Shown here: positions 17,659 to 26,535 of the stretch, piece by piece | Layout of the letters: every line of letters starts with the position of its first letter | Numbering within the stretch: position 1 is the stretch's first letter | Source: Petrotoga mobilis SJ95 | GTDB taxonomy: Bacteria > Thermotogota > Thermotogae > Petrotogales > Petrotogaceae | Length of the DNA stretch: 64,000 nt | Assembly: GCF_000018605.1 (NCBI RefSeq) | Contig: NC_010003.1 | Span: 596,501 to 660,500, forward strand | Direction of reading: 5' to 3' | Translations under genes and position numbers: made by a program | Notes under the pieces: generated by a model | Database searches by the model: none | Told to the model about the DNA's origin: nothing | Seen by the model: only the letters and a program-made list of their open reading frames with translations

Positions 17659-18486
17659 TTGGAGTTTTTAATAAGATCAAAGGCATTGTATACGACTTGG
17701 GTTTTTTACAAACCAGATAGAATACTTTTCGATGCTGGAGAAGGGGTTAGTGCAGAGTTAGGAAACAAAATATATGGAATTGAAAAGATCATTTTAACAC
17801 ACTCTCACGTAGATCATATAGCAGGATTGTGGGGAATCGTTAATACTCGCAATAACGCTATGGGGAACAGAAATAAAAAACTAGAAATTTACTATCCACA
17901 GGGATCGGAAAATATTAATGAATATTTAAAATTTATAGGTAAAATGAATAAAAGATTGAGATACGAAATAGATTTTAGGGAAATAACGTTATCTGACACG
18001 ATCCCTCTTAACAACAAAAGGTTTATAAAACCATTTAAAACAAGACATACCCCTGGGGAAACCTCTTTTGGTTACCAAATTTTAGAACAAAGAAAAAGAT
18101 TAAAAGAAGAGTACAGAGAACTAAAAGAGTCAGAAATAAAAGATTTAATAATCAATAAAAAAGAAGACATCCTAGAAAACTATACTGCTAACATATTAAC
18201 CATAAGCGGGGATTCGCTACCTATTCCCCCCAATTTCGCAAAAGATTGTGGAACGCTACTTCATGAATGTACCTTTTTTGATGAAAAGGATAGAAAAATT
18301 AGAAACCATACCTCTCTAGCAGAATTAAAAAATTTAATTAACATTTCCAAGCCTAAGAGAGTTATTATATACCATGTCTCAAGTAGGTACAACAGCAAAA
18401 TTAAGTCAGCCAAAGAAGAATTGAATAAAGAATTCCCAGATATACAAATAAATATCGTCCACCCTGAAAAAGTTTTCAAGATCTAA
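17659..18486 (+). CDS. RNase Z-like metallo-beta-lactamase fold hydrolase
   Basis: 275 residues. The metal motif THSHVDHIAG sits near residue 47, followed by the distal parts SGDSL, LHECTF, NHTSLAELKNL and IIYHVSSRY, which match RNase Z-type enzymes (tRNA 3' processing). The N-terminus is short and lacks the usual FLGTG start, beginning MEFLIRSKALYTTWV, a form I associate with a Thermotogota clade. Function as a tRNA endonuclease is therefore likely but not certain. The start is TTG 17659 with GGGAG upstream. Confidence 0.82.
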   Translation: MEFLIRSKALYTTWVFYKPDRILFDAGEGVSAELGNKIYGIEKIILTHSHVDHIAGLWGIVNTRNNAMGNRNKKLEIYYPQGSENINEYLKFIGKMNKRLRYEIDFREITLSDTIPLNNKRFIKPFKTRHTPGETSFGYQILEQRKRLKEEYRELKESEIKDLIINKKEDILENYTANILTISGDSLPIPPNFAKDCGTLLHECTFFDEKDRKIRNHTSLAELKNLINISKPKRVIIYHVSSRYNSKIKSAKEELNKEFPDIQINIVHPEKVFKI

Positions 18487-18528
18487 TTTTGCTGTTTTTT
18501 TGCAAAAAAGCTTTATTCGTAATGCTTT

Positions 18529-18577
18529 TGAGGTGATTCCTTAATCCTCATTTGCTACGCAAATGACGTGAGGTGAT
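18529..18577. repeat. 31-base palindromic insertion flanked by 9-base direct repeats at a ribosome site
   Basis: TGAGGTGAT occurs at 18529-18537 and again at 18569-18577. Between them lie 31 bases holding a perfect palindrome, CATTTGC-TAC-GCAAATG (18549-18565). The second copy is the working ribosome site of the NfeD gene. CCTCA at 18546-18550 can also pair with the TGAGG of that site. The core TGCGTAGCA (reverse strand) recurs in the palindrome at 34456. Confidence 0.65.
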
Positions 18578-18581
18578 AATT

Positions 18582-19052
18582 ATGGGTCAATGGGGTGTGT
18601 GGGTTATTTTTGCAATAATTTTTGCGATTGCTGAAGCTATACTTCCATCTTTTTTCTTTTTATGGTTCGCCATAGGAGCTGGAGTAGCAGCTATTACATC
18701 TTTATTTATTTCATCGGTCGTTTTAAATTTGCTAATATTCTTAATCGTTTCTTTTTTGTTGTGGATCTCAACAAGAAAAATTGTACAAAATATGTACAAA
18801 GGCTCTTCTACTATAAAACCTTATCAAGATCAATTTGTTGGCATGAAAGCTAAGGTGGATAAGATTGGCGATGAAGGAAGAATCATAGTTAAAATAAAGG
18901 GAGACGAATGGAGAGCATTTCCAGAAGATGAAGAAAACTATCTTATTAATGTGGGCGATGATGTTATAATCACAAGAAAAACCGCTAATTTTGTATATAT
19001 AAAAAAAATCAATGCATCTGAAAATAATCAAAAAAAAGAGACGGGGGAATAA
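18582..19052 (+). CDS. NfeD-like membrane protein
   Basis: 156 residues: three hydrophobic helices (about 5-22, 24-42, 45-62) and a C-terminal OB-fold domain (GMKAKVDKIGDEGRIIVKIKGDEWRA, then GDDVIIT). Short NfeD proteins work next to SPFH/stomatin-like proteins in membrane organisation or quality control, and the next gene is such a protein. ATG 18582 follows GAGGTG by 7 bases. The ribosome site sits beside a palindromic insertion. Confidence 0.9.
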   Translation: MGQWGVWVIFAIIFAIAEAILPSFFFLWFAIGAGVAAITSLFISSVVLNLLIFLIVSFLLWISTRKIVQNMYKGSSTIKPYQDQFVGMKAKVDKIGDEGRIIVKIKGDEWRAFPEDEENYLINVGDDVIITRKTANFVYIKKINASENNQKKETGE

Positions 19053-19053
19053 A

Positions 19054-19110
19054 ATGTTTTTTAGTGACCACAATTTGAAAAAGAAAGGTGGGGAAAAACA
19101 ATGTTGGTAA
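19054..19110 (+). CDS. Possible 18-codon leader ORF overlapping the SPFH gene start
   Basis: ATG 19054 lies 7 bases after ACGGGGG and opens an 18-codon frame rich in Lys that ends TAA at 19108-19110, just past the ATG of the SPFH gene (19101). The SPFH start has its own GGTGGGG site inside this frame. It could couple NfeD and SPFH translation or be chance. Confidence 0.25.
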   Translation: MFFSDHNLKKKGGEKQCW

Positions 19111-20030
19111 TATTGATAATAGCAGTTTTGTTTTTGATCTTTATTGCTGCAATGAGTTTAAGAATTATCCGCCCTTACGAAAAAGGTTTGGTAGAAAGAT
19201 TAGGAAAATTTCATAGACAGGTTGATTCTGGATTAAATTTCATCATGCCTTTCATAGAAAGAATAACCAAAGTAGATTTAAGAGAAATGTTGATAGATGT
19301 TCCACCTCAAGAGGTTATCACTAGGGATAACGTTATAGTTACCGTTGATGCTGTTATATATTACGAGATAACTGATGCTTATAGAGTAGTCTACAACGTT
19401 GGAGATTTTACTTCGGCGGCTGTTAAATTGGCTCAAACAAATTTAAGAAACGTTATCGGAGAATTAGAATTAGACCAAACATTAACCTCTAGAGAAAGAA
19501 TCAACACAAAACTCAGAGAAGTATTAGATGAAGCCACCGATAAATGGGGAGTAAGAATCACCAGAGTGGAGATCAAAAAGATCGATCCTCCTCAAGATAT
19601 TATGGATGCAATGAGCAAGCAAATGAAAGCCGAAAGAATGAAAAGAGCTGTTATTTTAGAGGCTGAAGGGTACAAACAATCACAAATTACCAGAGCAGAA
19701 GGAGACAGAAATGCTGCAATATTAAAAGCAGAAGGTGAAGCGGAAGCCGTTAAGAAAAAAGCAGATGCTCAAAAGTATAAATTAAGTATCGAAGCAGACG
19801 GAGAAGCTGAGGCAATTCTTAAAGTTTTCGACTCAATCCATAAAGGCAATCCTACAAAAGATTTGATAACAATAAGGTACTTTGAGGCATTAAAAGCAAT
19901 CTCAGACGGGAAATCAACAAAGGTCTTTATGCCTTATGAAATTTCGGGAATATTGAGCTCTGTAGCTGCTATGGCAGACATTTCGAAAAACGATATAATC
20001 TCTGATAGCAATCCAGAAAATAAAGAATAA
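19101..20030 (+). CDS. SPFH/band 7 (stomatin/QmcA-like) membrane protein
   Basis: 309 residues with one N-terminal transmembrane helix (about 2-20), then an SPFH domain (RIIRPYEKGLVERLGKF, VDLREMLIDVPPQEVITRDN, NLRNVIGELELDQTLTSRE), an Ala/Glu/Lys coiled coil (about 180-235, ILEAEGYKQSQITRAEG) and a C-terminal hydrophobic segment near SGILSSVAAMADI. Such proteins oligomerise in the membrane and often pair with NfeD, as here. Confidence 0.94.
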   Translation: MLVILIIAVLFLIFIAAMSLRIIRPYEKGLVERLGKFHRQVDSGLNFIMPFIERITKVDLREMLIDVPPQEVITRDNVIVTVDAVIYYEITDAYRVVYNVGDFTSAAVKLAQTNLRNVIGELELDQTLTSRERINTKLREVLDEATDKWGVRITRVEIKKIDPPQDIMDAMSKQMKAERMKRAVILEAEGYKQSQITRAEGDRNAAILKAEGEAEAVKKKADAQKYKLSIEADGEAEAILKVFDSIHKGNPTKDLITIRYFEALKAISDGKSTKVFMPYEISGILSSVAAMADISKNDIISDSNPENKE

Positions 20031-20048
20031 AATTCTGAGGTAATTTTT

Positions 20049-20570
20049 ATGGTATTATTAAAGTCTTTGTTTATCAATGCAATCAGTTTTTTAATAGCAT
20101 TTGCTGTTATTAGACTTTTGATCATGAAAAATAAAGAACCCTATCATTTCGTAGATTATTTTAACCTGTACGGTTTAACATCTTTTTTGCTGGTATGTTT
20201 TTATTTGAAGTATTTAAACGATTTAACGATATTAATGGAAATTATTGCATTCTTTATTTTGTTCTTATTTTATCTAAGGTCTTTTGACGCGGCTACAAAA
20301 AAATATCATGAAAGATTCAAAATAACTATTCTCTCTTTCGGTTATTCAAAAAAAACATATTTTAATAATTTTCTCTCAAAAAAAATCCTAATGAGAGGGG
20401 TTGAAGCTTTTCTTTTCGCCGTATCTTTTTATTATTTCATGGATAAACTATTTTTGTCAATCCCCATAATATTAAATCCGATGATAATAATAATACCGTC
20501 GATCCTTTTATTTTTTACAACGATTGTTAAATCATCAAAAATTAACAAAACATATAGAATTTTAAAGTAG
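20049..20570 (+). CDS. Membrane protein of unknown function
   Basis: 173 residues, mostly hydrophobic, with perhaps five transmembrane helices and positively charged loops (AATKKYHERFKI, FSKKTYFNNFLSKK). CTGAGG lies 10 bases before ATG 20049. It directly follows the NfeD-SPFH pair by 18 bases and may belong to it. No family recognised. Confidence 0.65.
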   Translation: MVLLKSLFINAISFLIAFAVIRLLIMKNKEPYHFVDYFNLYGLTSFLLVCFYLKYLNDLTILMEIIAFFILFLFYLRSFDAATKKYHERFKITILSFGYSKKTYFNNFLSKKILMRGVEAFLFAVSFYYFMDKLFLSIPIILNPMIIIIPSILLFFTTIVKSSKINKTYRILK

Positions 20571-20589
20571 ATTAAATCAAAATATGTTA

Positions 20590-20610
20590 ATATACCTATA
20601 TAGGGTATAT
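20590..20610. promoter_or_regulatory. Palindromic operator-like site before the disulfide oxidoreductase gene
   Basis: ATATACC (20590-20596) and GGTATAT (20604-20610) are perfect inverted 7-mers with a 7-base AT-rich centre, 31 bases before the gene start. The pattern recalls ATACC(C)/(G)GGTAT operators of CsoR/CstR-type regulators; this is an inference. Confidence 0.4.
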
Positions 20611-20641
20611 ACAACACTAAATTAGATGGAGGTTTTTAAAT

Positions 20642-21313
20642 ATGGAAAAATTGATGGACAAAGAAACACAAAACAAGGTAAGAGAAATTTTAGAGGAATT
20701 GACAGAGCCTGTTCAAATATTTTTATTCAAAAATGATGGAGAATATTCAGAAATTGTTGAACAGTTACTTGGAGAGCTCAAGGAATTAGATGATAGAATA
20801 AAAGTTGATACCTACCATTCTGATTCTGAAGAAATTAACAACTACGATATTGAAAGAGATTTATTTCCAGCTATGGTAATATTAGATAGCGAAGGAAACG
20901 ATTACGGAATTAGATATTATGGGATCCCTTCGGGATATGAGTTCACTACTCTGCTTCAAAATCTCATCGCTGTATCTAATAATAGTGTGACCTCTTTCAG
21001 CGATGAAAACAAAGAAAAATTATCTAAAATAGACAAAAAGATGAGGATCAGAGTTTTCGTGACTCCAACTTGTCCATACTGCCCTAGGGCTGTTTTTGCA
21101 GCTCATCAAGCCGCTATGTTAAACCCTAATATAACAGGAGAAATGATAGAAGCTAACGAATTCGATCGAATATCTTTTGAATATGGTGTAAGTTCCGTTC
21201 CACATACCGTGATAGAAGTAAAAGAAAGCGAAGAATGGGTAAAAAAAGGTGAGTTTGTGGGAGCCTACCCTGAAAATAGTTTTGTGGAAGAAGTTTTAAA
21301 AGCAGTTGAATAA
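20642..21313 (+). CDS. Protein disulfide oxidoreductase (tandem thioredoxin folds)
   Basis: 223 residues in two thioredoxin-like halves. Only the second half has a redox motif, CPYC (144-147, in TPTCPYCPRA), with the cis-Pro region SSVPHTVIE later; the first half has no Cys pair, so it is probably structural. ATG 20642 follows GGAGG by 9 bases. The thioredoxin reductase gene follows after 22 bases, which suggests it is the reductase substrate, as in other thermophiles. Confidence 0.9.
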   Translation: MEKLMDKETQNKVREILEELTEPVQIFLFKNDGEYSEIVEQLLGELKELDDRIKVDTYHSDSEEINNYDIERDLFPAMVILDSEGNDYGIRYYGIPSGYEFTTLLQNLIAVSNNSVTSFSDENKEKLSKIDKKMRIRVFVTPTCPYCPRAVFAAHQAAMLNPNITGEMIEANEFDRISFEYGVSSVPHTVIEVKESEEWVKKGEFVGAYPENSFVEEVLKAVE

Positions 21314-21335
21314 AGTAGTTGAAGGAGGTTCTCAG

Positions 21336-22358
21336 ATGTTTTTTAACGTTGAAGGGGCTAACAAAAAATCCGAAATAAAACAACAATATGACGTTGTAAT
21401 AATCGGTGGCGGTCCTGCCGGGATTTCAGCTGCTATATATGCCTTACAAGGCGGAGCTTCTACCCTGGTAATTGAAAAAGCAATTGAAGGCGGACAAATG
21501 AATTTAACAGATATTATAGAAAATTACCCAGGGTTTAAAACGATAAAGGGTGAAGAGCTATCTTCTTTGATGAAAGAGCACGCAGAGCAGTTCGGAGCCG
21601 ACTTCTATGATGGGAAAGTTATAGAATTGATAGACAGCCTTACGGCAGATAAGGATGAAGATTTCCACAAAATGGTTGTTATGGAAAATGGAAAAACAAT
21701 CAAATCAAAGGCAATAATAATAGCAAGCGGATCTTACCCTCGAAAATTAGGGGTTAAAGGTGAAGAGGAATTTTCTTCCAGAGGTGTTTCTTACTGTGCA
21801 TCGTGCGATGGTCATTTTTTTAAGAATAAAAAAATTGCTGTCGTGGGAGGAGGAAATACAGCCGTAGAGGAAGCGGTTTATTTATCGAACATAGCTAAAG
21901 AAGTTTATATAATTCACAGAAGAGAAAAACTTAGAGCTGATAAACTTTATCAAGATAGAGCCTTTTCTCGTAATAACATAAAGTTTAAATGGAATTCGGT
22001 CATTGAAGAAATTAAAGGCAAAGATAAGGTCGAAAGTTTGGTCATTAAAAATCTAAAAAACGATGAAGTTTATGAAGAACCTTTCGATGGAGTTTTTGTT
22101 TTCGTTGGATTAGTGCCAGAAACAAGCTTTTTAAATAAAGATCTTTTCGATTTTGACGAATATGGTTTCTTAATTACAGACGAGAATATGGAAACAAAAG
22201 TTAAGGGTATTTATGCAGTAGGAGATGTAAGAAAAAAGGAGCTCAGACAAATTGTAACTGCGGTGTCCGATGGAGCTATAGCTGCTTCACATGCAATTCG
22301 CGAGTACGTTAATGAAGACCAAATATCATCAACTCAATCGATAAATTTGACAAAATGA
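21336..22358 (+). CDS. trxB: Thioredoxin reductase
   Basis: 340 residues. FAD site VVIIGGGPAGISAA (about 20-33), redox pair YCASCDG, NAD(P)H site VVGGGNTAVEEA followed by HRREKLRA, and the C-terminal FAD motif GIYAVGDVR. It has a roughly 15-residue N-terminal extension before the FAD fold. ATG 21336 follows GAAGGAGG; an upstream TTG (21306) lies inside the preceding gene. It reduces the disulfide oxidoreductase encoded just before it (inference from pairing). Confidence 0.96.
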   Translation: MFFNVEGANKKSEIKQQYDVVIIGGGPAGISAAIYALQGGASTLVIEKAIEGGQMNLTDIIENYPGFKTIKGEELSSLMKEHAEQFGADFYDGKVIELIDSLTADKDEDFHKMVVMENGKTIKSKAIIIASGSYPRKLGVKGEEEFSSRGVSYCASCDGHFFKNKKIAVVGGGNTAVEEAVYLSNIAKEVYIIHRREKLRADKLYQDRAFSRNNIKFKWNSVIEEIKGKDKVESLVIKNLKNDEVYEEPFDGVFVFVGLVPETSFLNKDLFDFDEYGFLITDENMETKVKGIYAVGDVRKKELRQIVTAVSDGAIAASHAIREYVNEDQISSTQSINLTK

Positions 22359-22375
22359 AGATATAATTGTATAAT
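22347..22375 (+). promoter_or_regulatory. Consensus promoter of rpsO
   Basis: TTGACA (22347-22352), 17 bases, TATAAT (22370-22375). The -35 box lies in the last codons of trxB. This gives an rpsO leader of about 75 bases. Confidence 0.85.
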
Positions 22376-22385
22376 ATGTTTAGTA

Positions 22386-22429
22386 CCTTTAACTCAGTTT
22401 AGGGTGTAACCCCTTTTCTTGGTTAAAGG
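22386..22429 (+). promoter_or_regulatory. Structured leader of rpsO, candidate S15 autoregulation site
   Basis: CCTTTAAC (22386-22393) pairs perfectly with GTTAAAGG (22422-22429), and inside it GGG (22402-22404) can pair with CCC (22410-22412). The structure ends 11 bases before the ribosome site AGGAGG. Known rpsO leaders in several phyla are folded and bound by S15, so autoregulation is a fair inference. Confidence 0.5.
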
Positions 22430-22456
22430 AATATTCTGCAGGAGGTTATAGAAAAG

Positions 22457-22732
22457 ATGTCTAGAGGATTGGACCCCGAGAAGAAAGAAGAGCTTATCGA
22501 AGAATTTAAAATCAACGACAAAGATACTGGTTCTGTAGAAGTGCAAGTAGCTCTTCTTTCTGCTAGAATCAAACATTTAACGGAACATTTGAAACAACAC
22601 CCAAAGGATTACCATAGTAGACGTGGATTGATGATGATGGTAGGAAAAAGACGAAAGATGCTCAAATATTTGAGAAAAAGTAAACCCTTAGTTTATCAAG
22701 AAATCATCAATAAATTAGGTATAAGAGGTTGA
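22457..22732 (+). CDS. rpsO: 30S ribosomal protein uS15
   Basis: 91 residues with the signature [25 protein letters not shown] and the C-terminal [13 protein letters not shown]. It binds the three-way junction of the 16S central domain. AGGAGG precedes ATG 22457. It lies upstream of pnp, the usual order, with a terminator hairpin between. Confidence 0.97.
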
Positions 22733-22746
22733 TAACAAATTTTTTA

Positions 22747-22777
22747 AAAAGCGGGGCATAAGCTCCGTTTTGTTTTT
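22747..22777 (+). terminator. Terminator/attenuator between rpsO and pnp
   Basis: CGGGGC (22752-22757) pairs with GCTCCG (22762-22767, one G-U) and is followed by TTTTGTTTTT. It is 20 bases before the pnp ribosome site, so readthrough could set the rpsO to pnp ratio. Confidence 0.7.
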
Positions 22778-22792
22778 ATAGGAGGTGTGAGA

Positions 22793-24880
22793 ATGAAAGT
22801 ATTGGAAAAAGAACTTTTTGGCAGAAAATTACGTATTGAACATGGTAAAGTTGCCAAACAGTCTCTTGGTTCTGTGATGCTGACTTTTAACGAGTCAACT
22901 ATACTAGTTACAGCAGACGCTTCGGAAGAAACAGTAAAAGGTCAGGACTTCTTTCCATTAACCGTAGAATTTCAAGAAAAATTCTATGCAGTTGGTAAAA
23001 TTCCAGGAGGTTTTATAAAAAGGGAAGGGAAACCAAGCGATGAAGCCATATTAGCTGCAAGGCTTATCGATAGACCTATTAGACCTTTGTTTCCAGAGAA
23101 TTTTTTCAATGAGGTCCAAGTAATAACTACGGTATTTTCAATGTTGAATGGCGATAGTATAGAAACATGGGGTATAACAGGTGCTTCGTTAGCCCTGAAT
23201 CTTTCACCTATACCATTTAATGGTATTGTTGCGGGAGTAAGGATAGGATACGTGGATGGACAATTCATTGCCTTCCCAACCCAAGAACAACTAAAGAATT
23301 CTAAAATTGACATGGTCGTTGCAGGAACCAAAGATGCAGTTACAATGGTAGAAGGTGAATCACTGGAAGTTTCTGAAGAAGAAATGGTAGAGGCTCTGAT
23401 GTTCGCACAGGAAAAGATAAAAGAAATTATAGCAATTGAAGAAGAGTTTCTTTCAGAATTAAACATTGAAAAATGGGAAGTTCAAAAAGAAATAGTTCCA
23501 GAGGAATTTATTGAAGATTACCTATCTCTCATAGACGAAGAAGAGTTAAAAAAGGTACTACTCACAAAAGGTAAAAAAAACAGGGATAAAGTTATATCAG
23601 AGTATAAAAAGAACGTAATGAAAAAATTTGAAGAAATCTTCTTGGAAAAATGGAGTGTGGCTTTTTTTGAAGATAAAAAACGTTTCTTAGAAAATGCTTT
23701 TGAAGAAAAACTTCAAGATTCGATGAGAAAAATGATTATTAACGAGAACAAAAGAGTTGATGGAAGAACTTGTGATGAAATTAGAGATATCACCTGTGAA
23801 GTAGGGCTGATACCTAGAGTGCACGGTTCTGCACTTTTTACCAGAGGGGAAACTCAATCTCTAGGAACTGTTACTTTAGGTGCTCCTTTGGATGTTCAAG
23901 TTCTTGATACTATATTCAGCGACGAAGAAAAGAGGTTTATGCTCCATTATAATTTTCCTCCTTTCTCAACCGGTGAAGTAAAAAGGCTCAGAGGAGTCAG
24001 CAGAAGAGAAATTGGCCATGGGCATTTAGCAGAAAGAGCACATAAAAACCTTATCCCAAGCGATGAAGAGTTCCCTTATACTATTAGAGTCGTTTCTGAT
24101 ATTTTAGAATCAAATGGTTCCTCATCTATGGCTAGCGTATGCTCTGCCTCCTTGGCTTTAATGGATGCAGGTGTACCAATCCAAAAACATGTTGCGGGTA
24201 TTGCCATGGGTTTGATCTTTGAAAACGATAATTTCGTAGTTTTAACAGATATTTTAGGAATGGAGGACCACCTAGGAGACATGGATTTTAAAGTAGCAGG
24301 AACAAGAGATGGAATAACTGCTTTTCAAATGGATGTTAAAACCAGTCAGGTTAATAAAGAAGTTCTTCAAAAGGCTTTAGAAAAAGCAAAAATAGCACGG
24401 TTGAAAATTTTAGATAAGATGTATGAAACTATCCCTCAACCACGCAAAGAATTGTCTCCATACGTTCCAATAATGAAAGTATTTAAAATACCCGTCTCAA
24501 AAATAGGAGAAGTAATCGGACCCGGTGGAAAAAATATTAAAGAGATCAGCGAATTATACAATGTTGAAGTTTATATAGAAGATGATGGAAAAGTCAAGGT
24601 AACTGGCCATAATGCAAACAAGGTTGATGAAGCTATTAATCACATTCAAAATTTAATCGCACAAGTAGAAAAAGGTGGAATTTTTGAAGGTACAGTGAAA
24701 AGAGTCGAAAAATACGGTATATTTGTAGAAGTGTTACCCGGTAAGGTTGGAATGTTACATGTATCCAATTTGAAAGACAAACTTGAATCCTTTAAAATTG
24801 GTGATAAGGTTAAAGTCGAAGTAATGAAGGTTGAAGACCAAGGAAAATTCCAATTAAAACAATTAAAAGAAGAAAATTAA
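22793..24880 (+). CDS. pnp: Polyribonucleotide nucleotidyltransferase
   Basis: 3'-5' phosphorolytic RNase of 695 residues: two RNase PH domains ([26 protein letters not shown] in the first; [13 protein letters not shown] and [11 protein letters not shown] in the second), a KH domain ([12 protein letters not shown]) and a C-terminal S1 domain ([28 protein letters not shown]). ATG 22793 is 7 bases after GGAGG; the GTG at 22787 is too close to it. Length and order of domains are standard. Confidence 0.97.
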
Positions 24881-24886
24881 AAAATC

Positions 24887-24917
24887 AAACGTGCGGCTTT
24901 TTAACCGCATGTTTTTA
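24887..24917 (+). terminator. Terminator after pnp
   Basis: AACGTGCGG pairs with CCGCATGTT (one G-U) around a CTTTTTAA loop, followed by TTTTTATTA. Confidence 0.85.
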
Positions 24918-24938
24918 TTAATATTAGTAATAGATATT

Positions 24939-24992
24939 GTTTTTAGAAGTTCTAAAATTTATATAAAGCAACCCTTTCCCCGCCCCATACCC
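24939..24992 (-). repeat. Dispersed GC-rich intergenic repeat, diverged copy E3
   Basis: On the minus strand it reads GGGGCGGGGAAAGGGTTGCT followed by a spacer and AAATTTTAGA-nn-TT-n-TAAA, the same order as copy E1 at 8995. The match is weaker than between E1 and E2. It lies in a non-coding gap. Confidence 0.4.
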
Positions 24993-25186
24993 CTAAGGAT
25001 TAAAAAGTTCTTGAGTTTTTTACCTCGTCCCTTCCCCAATTTTATTCCTAAAATATCTTACGATTTCAATACTTGCTTTATAAAACACAATCAGAGAAAA
25101 ATTTACAGCCAATTTCGAAGTTCTTACTTAGGACAATTATCCATCCAATTGTTTGTATTACATGTTAGATATAATTGATATTGTTA

Positions 25187-25195
25187 TGGTATAAT
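25187..25195 (+). promoter_or_regulatory. Extended -10 promoter of the M16 peptidase operon
   Basis: TGGTATAAT is an extended -10; no good -35 at standard spacing. It lies 88 bases before the start of the M16 gene. Confidence 0.5.
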
Positions 25196-25282
25196 TAAAT
25201 ATCGTAAATTTGCTGTTTTTCCAAACAAAATATTTAAGAAAAATGATTTTAAACTCTTTAGCACATGGAGGGAAAACTAACT

Positions 25283-26512
25283 TTGTATACTCATGAAATA
25301 TTAGACAATGGTTTAGATGTAATTCTTATCAACAGGGATTCTATGATGAGTGCTTCTGTACTTTTTTGTGTGAAAGCAGGTTCCTCAAAAGAAGCAAAAG
25401 AAAATGCAGGATTATCTCATCTCATTGAACACGTTTCTTTTCGAGCAACTAAAAGAAAAAACACCTTCGAAATAAAACAACCAATAGAAGAAGTAGGTGG
25501 TGTCTTAAATGCCTTCACTTCAAAGAATTTCACAGTTTTTTTTGCAAAGATACCTTCTCTAAAAGTGAATGAAACACTAGAAATCATGTCTGAGATTCTT
25601 TATGAACCTTTATTTAAAGAAGAAGATATAGAAAAAGAAAAAGGTATAATATTAGAAGAAATCTCTTCATATGAAGATGACCCCATAAACATAGTATTTG
25701 AAAACTTATACACTAATGTATATGATGACAACTTTTCAAGACCTATAATGGGATACAAAGATACCGTTATGAATATAAAAAAATCAACAATAGAAGAATT
25801 CCACTACAAATACTATCAACCGGAAAACACTGTGGTCATAATATCAGGAAAATTCGATGAGGATTCGGTATTGAAACAACTCAACAAAATAAAGAGCATT
25901 GAAACTTTGAACTCTTTTAAAAATAACATCACCAGTCCTTCGATAGTTGACAAAGAAATCTTCATCAAAAAATACAAAAATGATTTAGCTAGCAATTATT
26001 TAGTTCAAGGATTTAAAGCACCTTCTAAATTAGATGAATACTATTACTCTACACTAGTACTCAATACCTTTCTGGGAAGTGGAATGAGTTCCCTGCTATT
26101 TTCAAGAATTAGAGAAGAAGAAGGTTTAGCTTACGAAGTCACATCAGATTATGAAACTTATCCGAAAGCTGGATTGTTATTATTTTATGCAGCAACAACT
26201 GATAAAAACCTGGAAAATCTACTCAGAAAAATACAGGAAGTTGTAGATGATCTTAAGAATAATAAAGAAATCGAAAAATGGTTCAATTACGGGAAAAATA
26301 GATTAATCGGTAAATTAACGTTAGAGGTAGAAAACAATTTATCTATGGCTTTAAATATTTTAGATTTGTATGTAAATTATGGTAAAATCATGACGATAGA
26401 AGAATTTATAAAAAATATAGAAAAGGTTGAACTTTATAACGTTATTGAAGCGGCAAGCAATATTTTTTCTAACAATAAATATGTTTCGATACTTTCACCG
26501 AACAATCAATAA
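25283..26512 (+). CDS. M16 family zinc peptidase
   Basis: 409 residues. The inverted zinc motif HLIEH (in GLSHLIEHVSFRATKR) and the downstream Glu in EKEKGIILEEISSYEDDP are present, as is the C-terminal-half pattern LNTFLGSGMSSLLFSRIREEEGLAY. Single-domain-pair length (about 410) fits bacterial processing-peptidase-like members. I prefer the TTG at 25283, 10 bases after GGAGGG, because the ATG at 25265 overlaps that site and has none of its own. Confidence 0.92.
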   Translation: MYTHEILDNGLDVILINRDSMMSASVLFCVKAGSSKEAKENAGLSHLIEHVSFRATKRKNTFEIKQPIEEVGGVLNAFTSKNFTVFFAKIPSLKVNETLEIMSEILYEPLFKEEDIEKEKGIILEEISSYEDDPINIVFENLYTNVYDDNFSRPIMGYKDTVMNIKKSTIEEFHYKYYQPENTVVIISGKFDEDSVLKQLNKIKSIETLNSFKNNITSPSIVDKEIFIKKYKNDLASNYLVQGFKAPSKLDEYYYSTLVLNTFLGSGMSSLLFSRIREEEGLAYEVTSDYETYPKAGLLLFYAATTDKNLENLLRKIQEVVDDLKNNKEIEKWFNYGKNRLIGKLTLEVENNLSMALNILDLYVNYGKIMTIEEFIKNIEKVELYNVIEAASNIFSNNKYVSILSPNNQ

Positions 26513-26535
26513 AATCTTGAAGGCGGGTGTTCTTT

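Larger units (their letters stand above)
24918..25264. other. Gap of about 350 bases without a supported gene
   Basis: Holds the end of the pnp terminator, a reverse-strand copy (E3) of the GC-rich repeat, a second C-rich patch near 25025-25036, and a promoter for the next gene. An open frame over 24891-25178 starts inside the terminator, has no ribosome site and unusual Pro/Phe/Arg composition, and is not called. Confidence 0.6.

Noticed and set aside
22984..23466. A 160-residue minus-strand frame in pnp
   Set aside because: Antisense shadow within the well-supported pnp gene.
24891..25178. A 95-residue plus-strand frame after pnp
   Set aside because: It begins inside the pnp terminator, lacks a ribosome site and runs through a reverse copy of the GC-rich repeat.
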